Shown: positions 37,421 through 49,560 of the stretch, piece after piece
How the letters are laid out: the number at the start of each line of letters is the position of its first letter
Numbering within the stretch: position 1 is the first letter of the stretch
NCBI GenBank assembly: GCA_964057225.1
Contig: OZ059900.1
Coordinates: 4,350,501-4,414,500, forward strand
Source of the DNA: Auanema rhodensis
Taxonomy: Eukaryota; Nematoda; Chromadorea; Rhabditida; Rhabditidae
Length of the DNA stretch: 64,000 bases
Direction of reading: 5' to 3'
The notes under the pieces: model-generated
Database searches by the model: none
What the model was told of the DNA's origin: nothing
The model's input: only the letters and a program-made list of their open reading frames with translations
Position numbers and translations under genes: made by a program

Positions 37421-38429
37421 GGTGTTGTATCCAGTAGAGCAGTCTTTATAAACTGCGATCTGTTGAGACTATCCTTTGATTGGATGTTTTGTTTTATACC
37501 TGAAAGTATACCTTATTCTTGTTTCAAATAACGTTTTATTGATTGTATATAGCGATAGCAATATTGATACCTTATTTTAAAAAAGGTATACTTTATTTGT
37601 AAGAAAAGGTATACTTTATTTGTAAGAAAAAGTATACTTTATTGGAATATTGGAACCATTTTTCAAAAAAAAGCGCATATAAATGGTCACCCGAGAATTT
37701 TAATTTAAAAAATCAAAAATTTTGATAAAAATGGCAAATTTTACTTGATTGATTCTGTCAGCGCTGTAGCTTTCCTCAAGGATTAAGCCATATCGGGAAA
37801 TTTTCCAAAACATATTTCATATATAGTGTAAAATATGTAAAAAGAGTCAGAAAATAGAATAAGACTACTCTGAAAAATAGTTTTGAAAAAAAAAATTTGC
37901 ATATTTTTTCAAAAATTTCCATAATTTTTGACTAGACAAAATTTTTGGTCGGTTGGCGGTTTGGCTTAAAAAGTTCAACTTTCTACATGCATGGCTTAAT
38001 CTTTTACTTGAGCATACAGCGCTGACAGAATCAATCAAGTACGTGAAAAAAATTTTTTTGTGGTCGGTGAGCGGTTGGCATGGCTTAATCCTTGACGAAA
38101 GCTACAGCGCTGACAGAATCAATCAAGTAAAAAAAAAATTTTGTTTCTCAATTCCAATGTTAAAACTCTTTAAAAATGTGTAAAAAATGTTTTGAGAGTA
38201 TCGTGAAAACATGTTGAAAAAAAAATTTTTTTTGGACTTGGAAATTTTTTTGGTCTCTGAGCTGTGAGCCTATCGCAGTTTCTCAAAAATGATGAACTTT
38301 ATACATGCATGGCTTAATCTTTTACTTGAGCATACAGCGCTGACAGAATCAATCAAGTAAATGAGAGAGGAACGAAATTTTGATACCATATGTCTTCGGG
38401 GAAGTATTTCTGAATAAATTTTTTTTTTC
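37421..38429 (+). repeat. 28S stub plus forward spacer A-B, unit 12
   Basis: Standard layout with the shortened T-run of units 9 and 11. Confidence 0.85.
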
Positions 38430-39211
38430 GCATTTTTGCAGGGAGAAAAATTTTTTAGTGAATTTTTACAAGGGAAAAATTTTTTTTTAGAATTTTTGCA
38501 GGGAAAAATTTTTTTTTGTGTATTTTTGTAGGAAAAATTTTTTTTCGTGTATTTTTGCTTGAAAAATTTTTTTTCGTGTATTTTTGCAGGAAAAATTTTT
38601 TTTCGTGTATATTTGCAGGAAAACTTTTTCTTTGTGTATTTTTGCAAGAAAAGTAGTTTCTTCGTGTATTTTTGCAGGAAAAATTTTTTTTCGTGTGTTT
38701 ATACATGAAAACTTTTTCTTTGTGTATTTTTGCAGGAAAAATTTTTTTTCGTGTATTTTTGCAGGAAATGTAATTTGTAGGTGTATTTTTGCAGGAAAAG
38801 TAGTTTCTTCGTGTATTTTTGCGGTAAAAGTAGTTTCTTCGTGTATTTTTGCAGGAAAAACTTTTTTTCGTGTATTTATACATGAAAACTTTTTCTTTGT
38901 GTATTTTTGCAGGAAAAGTAGTTTCTTCGTGTATTTATACATGAAAACTTTTTCTTTGTGTATTTATACATGAAAACTTTTTCTTTGTGTATTTTTGCAG
39001 GAAAAATTATTTTTCGTGTATTTATACATGAAAACTTTTTCTTTGTGTATTTTTGCAGGAAAAGTAGTTTCTTCGTGTATTTATACATGAAAACTTTTTC
39101 TTTGTGTATTTATACATGAAAACTTTTTCTTTGTGTATTTTTGCAGGAAAAATTTTTTTTCGTGTAATTTTGCAGGAAAAGTAGTTTGTAGGTGTATTTT
39201 TGCAGGAAAAG
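38430..39211 (+). repeat. Minisatellite array, unit 12 (782 bp)
   Basis: Keeps the GCTTG variant of units 3, 9 and 11; one 146-bp block. Confidence 0.92.
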
Positions 39212-39525
39212 TATTTTACATAAAATTTTTACTGGAATGTTTCATCGGAATATAAACATTATGAAATAATATCTGAAGATTGTTACACTATTCACCGAAA
39301 CGATATCACAATCGTAAGGTAGCAGGAGAAAATTTTTACAATAATTTTCGTTATCTGCAATTTTACTTGTTCACATTGAAAAATGTGAATATTTTCTATA
39401 ATGTGTCGTTTCTGTGTGATTTTTCAACTTTCTTAATTTTTTTGGTGAATTGGGAAAAAAAAATTATTCTACTTCTCGATATTTATATTGTTTAGTAAGA
39501 AATAATGGATTCTCTATTGCGAATC

Positions 39526-40365
39526 TGATTGATTCTGTCAGCGCTGTATGCTCAAGTAAAAGATTAAGCCATGCATGTATAAAGTTCATTATTTTTGAGA
39601 AACTGCGAACGGCTCATTAGAGCAGATATGATTTTTCTCGATTTCTATGGATAACTGTGGTAATTCTGGAGCTAATACATGCTTAATAGTTGTTCTTCTT
39701 CCCAAGTTCAACGCAGTTATTAGTACAAACCAATTTAATGTTTGTTGACTCTGAATAACCCAGTTAATCGACGGTTTTACTGTCTTTTTTCGAGATTAAT
39801 GTTTGCCCTATCAACCTGATGGTAATATAGAGTTTTACCATGGTGATCACGGGTAACGGAGAATTAGGGTTCGACTCCGGAGAGGGAGCCTTAGAAACGG
39901 CTACCACATCCAAGGAAGGCAGCAGGCGCGTAACTTATCCACTACTTCAGTGAGATAGTAACTAAAAATAAAAAGATCAATCTTTTTAGATTGATTATTT
40001 CACTGAGCTGAGCTTAAATAGCTCTACAAGGACCCAGTGGAGGGCAAGTCTGGTGCCAGCAGCCGCGGTAATTCCAGCTCCACTAGTGTAAAACGTTATT
40101 GCTGTAGTTAAAAAGCTCGTAGTTGGATCTGAGGCATTTTCTGTGATACGGCTTGCCGGTAATCATAGATGTGTCTATTTTGTCGGTTTTGTGTATGTAC
40201 TTCGGTGTGTATACTGGCTCGGGTTTACTTTGAATAAATCAAAGCGCTCAAAGCAAGCGATTGCTTGTATGTGCTATCATGGAATAATAAAAGAGGACTT
40301 CGGTTCTATTTATTGGTTTGAGAGTCGAATTAATGATTAATAGGGACGATTCGGGGGCATTCGTA
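39526..40365 (+). rRNA. 18S rRNA 5' fragment, unit 13 (truncated)
   Basis: Switches to T at the first and C at the second diagnostic site, the haplotype of units 4-7 and 13-18. Leader at 39212-39525; 28S stub at 40366-40426. Confidence 0.93.
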
Positions 40366-41375
40366 GGTGTTGTATCCAGTAGAGCAGTCTTTATAAACTG
40401 CGATCTGTTGAGACTATCCTTTGATTGGATGTTTTGTTTTATACCTGAAAGTATACCTTATTCTTGTTTCAAATAACGTTTTATTGATTGTATATAGCGA
40501 TAGCAATATTGATACCTTATTTTAAAAAAGGTATACTTTATTTGTAAGAAAAGGTATACTTTATTTGTAAGAAAAAGTATACTTTATTGGAATATTGGAA
40601 CCATTTTTCAAAAAAAAGCGCATATAAATGGTCACCCGAGAATTTTAATTTAAAAAATCAAAAATTTTGATAAAAATGGCAAATTTTACTTGATTGATTC
40701 TGTCAGCGCTGTAGCTTTCCTCAAGGATTAAGCCATATCGGGAAATTTTCCAAAACATATTTCATATATAGTGTAAAATATGTAAAAAGAGTCAGAAAAT
40801 AGAATAAGACTACTCTGAAAAATAGTTTTGAAAAAAAAAATTTGCATATTTTTTCAAAAATTTCCATAATTTTTGACTAGAAAAAATTTTTGGTCGGTTG
40901 GCGGTTTGGCTTAAAAAGTTCAACTTTCTACATGCATGGCTTAATCTTTTACTTGAGCATACAGCGCTGACAGAATCAATCAAGTACGTGAAAAAAATTT
41001 TTTTGTGGTCGGTGAGCGGTTGGCATGGCTTAATCCTTGACGAAAGCTACAGCGCTGACAGAATCAATCAAGTAAAAAAAAAATTTTGTTTCTCAATTCC
41101 AATGTTAAAACTCTTTAAAAATGTGTAAAAAATGTTTTGAGAGTATCGTGAAAACATGTTGAAAAAAAAATTTTTTTTGGACTTGGAAATTTTTTTGGTC
41201 TCTGAGCTGTGAGCCTATCGCAGTTTCTCAAAAATGATGAACTTTATACATGCATGGCTTAATCTTTTACTTGAGCATACAGCGCTGACAGAATCAATCA
41301 AGTAAATGAGAGAGGAACGAAATTTTGATACCATATGTCTTCGGGGAAGTATTTCTGAATAAATTTTTTTTTTTC
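40366..41375 (+). repeat. 28S stub plus forward spacer A-B, unit 13
   Basis: Standard layout; the A/B boundary reads GACTAGAAAAAATTT instead of GACTAGACAAAATTT, a change shared with units 17 and 18 and, with further changes, 14 and 15. Confidence 0.85.
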
Positions 41376-42361
41376 GCATTTTTGCAGGGAGAAAAATTTT
41401 TTAGTGAATTTTTACAAGGGAAAAATTTTTTTTTAGAATTTTTGCAGGGAAAAATTTTTTTTTGTGTATTTTTGTAGGAAAAATTTTTTTTCGTGTATTT
41501 TTGCAGGAAAAATTTTTTTTCGTGTATTTTTGCAGGAAAAATTTTTTTTCGTGTATATTTGCAGGAAAACTTTTTCTTTGTGTATTTTTGCAAGAAAAGT
41601 AGTTTCTTCGTGTATTTTTGCAGGAAAAATTTTTTTTCGTGTGTTTATACATGAAAACTTTTTCTTTGTGTATTTTTGCAGGAAAAATTTTTTTTCGTGT
41701 ATTTTTGCAGGAAATGTAATTTGTAGGTGTATTTTTGCAGGAAAAGTAGTTTCTTCGTGTATTTTTGCGGTAAAAGTAGTTTCTTCGTGTATTTTTGCAG
41801 GAAAAACTTTTTTTCGTGTATTTATACATGAAAACTTTTTCTTTGTGTATTTTTGCAGGAAAAGTAGTTTCTTCGTGTATTTATACATGAAAACTTTTTC
41901 TTTGTGTATTTATACATGAAAACTTTTTCTTTGTGTATTTTTGCAGGAAAAATTATTTTTCGTGTATTTATACATGAAAACTTTTTCTTTGTGTATTTTT
42001 GCAGGAAAAGTAGTTTCTTCGTGTATTTATACATGAAAACTTTTTCTTTGTGTATTTATACATGAAAACTTTTTCTTTGTGTATTTTTGCAGGAAAAATT
42101 ATTTTTCGTGTATTTATACATGAAAACTTTTTCTTTGTGTATTTTTGCAGGAAAAGTAGTTTCTTCGTGTATTTATACATGAAAACTTTTTCTTTGTGTA
42201 TTTATACATGAAAACTTTTTCTTTGTGTATTTTTGCAGGAAAAATTATTTTTCGTGTATTTATACATGAAAACTTTTTCTTTGTGTATTTTTGCAGGAAA
42301 AAATTTTTTTCGTGTAATTTTGCAGGAAAAGTAGTTTGTAGGTGTATTTTTGCAGGAAAAG
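41376..42361 (+). repeat. Minisatellite array, unit 13 (986 bp)
   Basis: Two 146-bp higher-order blocks (ends at 42034 and 42180). Last-but-one units near 42297 have an A7T7-like tract instead of A5T8. Confidence 0.92.
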
Positions 42362-42675
42362 TATTTTACATAAAATTTTTACTGGAATGTTTCATCGGAA
42401 TATAAACATTATGAAATAATATCTTATGATTGTTACACTATTCACCGAAACGATATCACAATCGTAAGGTAGCAGGAGAAAATTTTTACAATAATTTTCG
42501 TTATCTGCAATTTTACTTGTTCACATTGAAAAATGTGAATATTTTCTATAATGTGTCGTTTCTGTGTGATTTTTCAACTTTCTTAATTTTTTTGGTGAAT
42601 TGGGAAAAAAAAATTATTCTACTTCTCGATATTTATATTGTTTAGTAAGAAATAATGGATTCTCTATTGCGAATC

Positions 42676-43515
42676 TGATTGATTCTGTCAGCGCTGTATG
42701 CTCAAGTAAAAGATTAAGCCATGCATGTATAAAGTTCATTATTTTTGAGAAATTGCGAACGGCTCATTAGAGCAGATATGATTTTTCTCGATTTCTATGG
42801 ATAACTGTGGTAATTCTGGAGCTAATACATGCTTAATAGTTGTTCTTCTTCCCAAGTTCAACGCAGTTATTAGTACAAACCAATTTAATGTTTGTTGACT
42901 CTGAATAACCCAGTTAATCGACGGTTTTACTGTCTTTTTTCGAGATTAATGTTTGCCCTATCAACCTGATGGTAATATAGAGTTTTACCATGGTGATCAC
43001 GGGTAACGGAGAATTAGGGTTCGACTCCGGAGAGGGAGCCTTAGAAACGGCTACCACATCCAAGGAAGGCAGCAGGCGCGTAACTTATCCACTACTTCAG
43101 TGAGATAGTAACTAAAAATAAAAAGATCAATCTTTTTAGATTGATTATTTCACTGAGCTGAGCTTAAATAGCTCTACAAGGACCCAGTGGAGGGCAAGTC
43201 TGGTGCCAGCAGCCGCGGTAATTCCAGCTCCACTAGTGTAAAACGTTATTGCTGTAGTTAAAAAGCTCGTAGTTGGATCTGAGGCATTTTCTGTGATACG
43301 GCTTGCCGGTAATCATAGATGTGTCTATTTTGTCGGTTTTGTGTATGTACTTCGGTGTGTATACTGGCTCGGGTTTACTTTGAATAAATCAAAGCGCTCA
43401 AAGCAAGCGATTGCTTGTATGTGCTATCATGGAATAATAAAAGAGGACTTCGGTTCTATTTATTGGTTTGAGAGTCGAATTAATGATTAATAGGGACGAT
43501 TCGGGGGCATTCGTA
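42676..43515 (+). rRNA. 18S rRNA 5' fragment, unit 14 (truncated)
   Basis: T, C haplotype plus GAGAAATTGCG instead of GAGAAACTGCG at about 42752, shared only with unit 15. Leader at 42362-42675 has ATCTTATG; 28S stub at 43516-43576. Confidence 0.93.
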
Positions 43516-44525
43516 GGTGTTGTATCCAGTAGAGCAGTCTTTATAAACTGCGATCTGTTGAGACTATCCTTTGATTGGATGTTTTGTTTTATACCTGAAA
43601 GTATACCTTATTCTTGTTTCAAATAACGTTTTATTGATTGTATATAGCGATAGCAATATTGATACCTTATTTTAAAAAAGGTATACTTTATTTGTAGGAA
43701 AAGGTATACTTTATTTGTAAGAAAAAGTATACTTTATTGGAATATTGGAACCATTTTTCAAAAAAAAGCGCATATAAATGGTCACCCGAGAATTTTAATT
43801 TAAAAAATCAAAAATTTTGATAAAAATGGCAAATTTTACTTGATTGATTCTGTCAGCGCTGTAGCTTTCCTCAAGGATTAAGCCATATCGGGAAATTTTC
43901 CAAAACATATTTCATATATAGTGTAAAATATGTAAAAAGAGTCAGAAAATAGAATAAGACTACTCTGAAAAATAGTTTTGAAAAAAAAAATTTGCATATT
44001 TTTTCAAAAATTTCCATAATTTTTGCCTAGAAAAAAGTTTTGGTCGGTTGGCGGTTTGGCTTAAAAAGTTCAACTTTCTACATGCATGGCTTAATCTTTT
44101 ACTTGAGCATACAGCGCTGACAGAATCAATCAAGTACGTGAAAAAAATTTTTTTGTGGTCGGTGAGCGGTTGGCATGGCTTAATCCTTGACGAAAGCTAC
44201 AGCGCTGACAGAATCAATCAAGTAAAAAAAAAATTTTGTTTCTCAATTCCAATGTTAAAACTCTTTAAAAATGTGTAAAAAATGTTTTGAGAGTATCGTG
44301 AAAACATGTTGAAAAAAAAATTTTTTTTGGACTTGGAAATTTTTTTGGTCTCTGAGCTGTGAGCCTATCGCAGTTTCTCAAAAATGATGAACTTTATACA
44401 TGCATGGCTTAATCTTTTACTTGAGCATACAGCGCTGACAGAATCAATCAAGTAAATGAGAGAGGAACGAAATTTTGATACCATATGTCTTCGGGGAAGT
44501 ATTTCTGAATAAATTTTTTTTTTTC
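43516..44525 (+). repeat. 28S stub plus forward spacer A-B, unit 14
   Basis: Standard layout with TTTGTAGGAAAAGG in the GTATAC triple repeat and TTTTTGCCTAGAAAAAAG at the A/B boundary. Confidence 0.85.
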
Positions 44526-45511
44526 GCATTTTTGCAGGGAGAAAAATTTTTTAGTGAATTTTTACAAGGGAAAAATTTTTTTTTAGAATTTTTGCAGGGA
44601 AAAATTTTTTTTTGTGTATTTTTGTAGGAAAAATTTTTTTTCGTGTATTTTTGCAGGAAAAATTTTTTTTCGTGTATTTTTGCAGGAAAAATTTTTTTTC
44701 GTGTATATTTGCAGGAAAACTTTTTCTTTGTGTATTTTTGCAAGAAAAGTAGTTTCTTCGTGTATTTTTGCAGGAAAAATTTTTTTTCGTGTGTTTATAC
44801 ATGAAAACTTTTTCTTTGTGTATTTTTGCAGGAAAAATTTTTTTTCGTGTATTTTTGCAGGAAATGTAATTTGTAGGTGTATTTTTGCAGGAAAAGTAGT
44901 TTCTTCGTGTATTTTTGCGGTAAAAGTAGTTTCTTCGTGTATTTTTGCAGGAAAAACTTTTTTTCGTGTATTTATACATGAAAACTTTTTCTTTGTGTAT
45001 TTTTGCAGGAAAAGTAGTTTCTTCGTGTATTTATACATGAAAACTTTTTCTTTGTGTATTTATACATGAAAACTTTTTCTTTGTGTATTTTTGCAGGAAA
45101 AATTATTTTTCGTGTATTTATACATGAAAACTTTTTCTTTGTGTATTTTTGCAGGAAAAGTAGTTTCTTCGTGTATTTATACATGAAAACTTTTTCTTTG
45201 TGTATTTATACATGAAAACTTTTTCTTTGTGTATTTTTGCAGGAAAAATTATTTTTCGTGTATTTATACATGAAAACTTTTTCTTTGTGTATTTTTGCAG
45301 GAAAAGTAGTTTCTTCGTGTATTTATACATGAAAACTTTTTCTTTGTGTATTTATACATGAAAACTTTTTCTTTGTGTATTTTTGCAGGAAAAATTATTT
45401 TTCGTGTATTTATACATGAAAACTTTTTCTTTGTGTATTTTTGCAGGAAAAATTTTTTTTCGTGTAATTTTGCAGGAAAAGTAGTTTGTAGGTGTATTTT
45501 TGCAGGAAAAG
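44526..45511 (+). repeat. Minisatellite array, unit 14 (986 bp)
   Basis: Same length and two 146-bp blocks as unit 13; units 13 and 14 are both 3150 bp long overall. Confidence 0.92.
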
Positions 45512-45825
45512 TATTTTACATAAAATTTTTACTGGAATGTTTCATCGGAATATAAACATTATGAAATAATATCTTAAGATTGTTACACTATTCACCGAAA
45601 CGATATCACAATCGTAAGGTAGCAGGAGAAAATTTTTACAATAATTTTCGTTATCTGCAATTTTACTTGTTCACATTGAAAAATGTGAATATTTTCTATA
45701 ATGTGTCGTTTCTGTGTGATTTTTCAACTTTCTTAATTTTTTTGGTGAATTGGGAAAAAAAAATTATTCTACTTCTCGATATTTATATTGTTTAGTAAGA
45801 AATAATGGATTCTCTATTGCGAATC

Positions 45826-46665
45826 TGATTGATTCTGTCAGCGCTGTATGCTCAAGTAAAAGATTAAGCCATGCATGTATAAAGTTCATTATTTTTGAGA
45901 AATTGCGAACGGCTCATTAGAGCAGATATGATTTTTCTCGATTTCTATGGATAACTGTGGTAATTCTGGAGCTAATACATGCTTAATAGTTGTTCTTCTT
46001 CCCAAGTTCAACGCAGTTATTAGTACAAACCAATTTAATGTTTGTTGACTCTGAATAACCCAGTTAATCGACGGTTTTACTGTCTTTTTTCGAGATTAAT
46101 GTTTGCCCTATCAACCTGATGGTAATATAGAGTTTTACCATGGTGATCACGGGTAACGGAGAATTAGGGTTCGACTCCGGAGAGGGAGCCTTAGAAACGG
46201 CTACCACATCCAAGGAAGGCAGCAGGCGCGTAACTTATCCACTACTTCAGTGAGATAGTAACTAAAAATAAAAAGATCAATCTTTTTAGATTGATTATTT
46301 CACTGAGCTGAGCTTAAATAGCTCTACAAGGACCCAGTGGAGGGCAAGTCTGGTGCCAGCAGCCGCGGTAATTCCAGCTCCACTAGTGTAAAACGTTATT
46401 GCTGTAGTTAAAAAGCTCGTAGTTGGATCTGAGGCATTTTCTGTGATACGGCTTGCCGGTAATCATAGATGTGTCTATTTTGTCGGTTTTGTGTATGTAC
46501 TTCGGTGTGTATACTGGCTCGGGTTTACTTTGAATAAATCAAAGCGCTCAAAGCAAGCGATTGCTTGTATGTGCTATCATGGAATAATAAAAGAGGACTT
46601 CGGTTCTATTTATTGGTTTGAGAGTCGAATTAATGATTAATAGGGACGATTCGGGGGCATTCGTA
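45826..46665 (+). rRNA. 18S rRNA 5' fragment, unit 15 (truncated)
   Basis: As unit 14, including the GAGAAATTGCG change. Leader at 45512-45825 has ATCTTAAG; 28S stub at 46666-46726. Confidence 0.93.
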
Positions 46666-47675
46666 GGTGTTGTATCCAGTAGAGCAGTCTTTATAAACTG
46701 CGATCTGTTGAGACTATCCTTTGATTGGATGTTTTGTTTTATACCTGAAAGTATACCTTATTCTTGTTTCAAATAACGTTTTATTGATTGTATATAGCGA
46801 TAGCAATATTGATACCTTATTTTAAAAAAGGTATACTTTATTTGTAGGAAAAGGTATACTTTATTTGTAAGAAAAAGTATACTTTATTGGAATATTGGAA
46901 CCATTTTTCAAAAAAAAGCGCATATAAATGGTCACCCGAGAATTTTAATTTAAAAAATCAAAAATTTTGATAAAAATGGCAAATTTTACTTGATTGATTC
47001 TGTCAGCGCTGTAGCTTTCCTCAAGGATTAAGCCATATCGGGAAATTTTCCAAAACATATTTCATATATAGTGTAAAATATGTAAAAAGAGTCAGAAAAT
47101 AGAATAAGACTACTCTGAAAAATAGTTTTGAAAAAAAAAATTTGCATATTTTTTCAAAAATTTCCATAATTTTTGCCTAGAAAAAATTTTTGGTCGGTTG
47201 GCGGTTTGGCTTAAAAAGTTCAACTTTCTACATGCATGGCTTAATCTTTTACTTGAGCATACAGCGCTGACAGAATCAATCAAGTACGTGAAAAAAATTT
47301 TTTTCTGGTCGGTGAGCGGTTGGCATGGCTTAATCCTTGACGAAAGCTACAGCGCTGACAGAATCAATCAAGTAAAAAAAAAATTTTGTTTCTCAATTCC
47401 AATGTTAAAACTCTTTAAAAATGTGTAAAAAATGTTTTGAGAGTATCGTGAAAACATGTTGAAAAAAAAATTTTTTTTGGACTTGGAAATTTTTTTGGTC
47501 TCTGAGCTGTGAGCCTATCGCAGTTTCTCAAAAATGATGAACTTTATACATGCATGGCTTAATCTTTTACTTGAGCATACAGCGCTGACAGAATCAATCA
47601 AGTAAATGAGAGAGGAACGAAATTTTGATACCATATGTCTTCGGGGAAGTATTTCTGAATAAATTTTTTTTTTTC
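46666..47675 (+). repeat. 28S stub plus forward spacer A-B, unit 15
   Basis: Standard layout with the unit 14 markers and two private changes, TTTTCTGGTCGG (about 47305) and TTTCACATTTTTG at the right end. Confidence 0.85.
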
Positions 47676-48514
47676 ACATTTTTGCAGGGAGAAAAATTTT
47701 TTAGTGAATTTTTACAAGGGAAAAATTTTTTTTTAGAATTTTTGCAGGGAAAAATTTTTTTTGTGTATTTTTGTAGGAAAAATTTTTTTTCGTGTATTTT
47801 TGCAGGAAAAATTTTTTTTCGTGTATTTTTGCAGGAAAAATTTTTTTTCGTGTATATTTGCAGGAAAACTTTTTCTTTGTGTATTTTTGCAAGAAAAGTA
47901 GTTTCTTCGTGTATTTTTGCAGGAAAAATTTTTTTTCGTGTGTTTATACATGAAAACTTTTTCTTTGTGTATTTTTGCAGGAAAAATTTTTTTTCGTGTA
48001 TTTTTGCAGGAAATGTAATTTGTAGGTGTATTTTTGCAGGAAAAGTAGTTTCTTCGTGTATTTTTGCGGTAAAAGTAGTTTCTTCGTGTATTTTTGCAGG
48101 AAAAACTTTTTTTCGTGTATTTATACATGAAAACTTTTTCTTTGTGTATTTTTGCAGGAAAAGTAGTTTCTTCGTGTATTTATACATGAAAACTTTTTCT
48201 TTGTGTATTTATACATGAAAACTTTTTCTTTGTGTATTTTTGCAGGAAAAATTATTTTTCGTGTATTTATACATGAAAACTTTTTCTTTGTGTATTTTTG
48301 CAGGAAAAGTAGTTTCTTTGTGTATTTATACATGAAAACTTTTTCTTTGTGTATTTATACATGAAAACTTTTTCTTTGTGTATTTTTGCAGGAAAAATTA
48401 TTTTTCGTGTATTTATACATGAAAACTTTTTCTTTGTGTATTTTTGCAGGAAAAATTTTTTTTCGTGTAATTTTGCAGGAAAAGTAGTTTGTAGGTGTAT
48501 TTTTGCAGGAAAAG
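47676..48514 (+). repeat. Minisatellite array, unit 15 (839 bp)
   Basis: One 146-bp block; a one-base-shorter T-tract at the left edge (about 47755) fuses the upstream spacer frame with the repeat frame, making a 197-codon artefact. Confidence 0.92.
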
Positions 48515-48828
48515 TATTTTACATAAAATTTTTACTGGAATGTTTCATCGGAATATAAACATTATGAAATAATATCTGAAGATTGTTACACTATTCACCG
48601 AAACGATATCACAATCGTAAGGTAGCAGGAGAAAATTTTTACAATAATTTTCGTTATCTGCAATTTTACTTGTTCACATTGAAAAATGTGAATATTTTCT
48701 ATAATGTGTCGTTTCTGTGTGATTTTTCAACTTTCTTAATTTTTTTGGTGAATTGGGAAAAAAAAATTATTCTACTTCTCGATATTTATATTGTTTAGTA
48801 AGAAATAATGGATTCTCTATTGCGAATC

Positions 48829-49560
48829 TGATTGATTCTGTCAGCGCTGTATGCTCAAGTAAAAGATTAAGCCATGCATGTATAAAGTTCATTATTTTTG
48901 AGAAACTGCGAACGGCTCATTAGAGCAGATATGATTTTTCTCGATTTCTATGGATAACTGTGGTAATTCTGGAGCTAATACATGCTTAATAGTTGTTCTT
49001 CTTCCCAAGTTCAACGCAGTTATTAGTACAAACCAATTTAATGTTTGTTGACTCTGAATAACCCAGTTAATCGACGGTTTTACTGTCTTTTTTCGAGATT
49101 AATGTTTGCCCTATCAACCTGATGGTAATATAGAGTTTTACCATGGTGATCACGGGTAACGGAGAATTAGGGTTCGACTCCGGAGAGGGAGCCTTAGAAA
49201 CGGCTACCACATCCAAGGAAGGCAGCAGGCGCGTAACTTATCCACTACTTCAGTGAGATAGTAACTAAAAATAAAAAGATCAATCTTTTTAGATTGATTA
49301 TTTCACTGAGCTGAGCTTAAATAGCTCTACAAGGACCCAGTGGAGGGCAAGTCTGGTGCCAGCAGCCGCGGTAATTCCAGCTCCACTAGTGTAAAACGTT
49401 ATTGCTGTAGTTAAAAAGCTCGTAGTTGGATCTGAGGCATTTTCTGTGATACGGCTTGCCGGTAATCATAGATGTGTCTATTTTGTCGGTTTTGTGTATG
49501 TACATCGGTGTGTATACTGGCTCGGGTTTACTTTGAATAAATCAAAGCGCTCAAAGCAAG
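48829..49560 (+). rRNA. 18S rRNA 5' fragment, unit 16 (shortened to 732 nt)
   Basis: Identical in plan to the others up to GCGCTCAAAGCAAG, then breaks at 49560 directly into minisatellite (TGTATTTTTGCAGG), losing the last 108 nt of the usual 18S fragment, the 28S stub and the whole A-B spacer. Private change TACATCGGTG at 49504 in an otherwise conserved stem-loop. Leader at 48515-48828. The only unit without the 18S/28S junction. Confidence 0.93.
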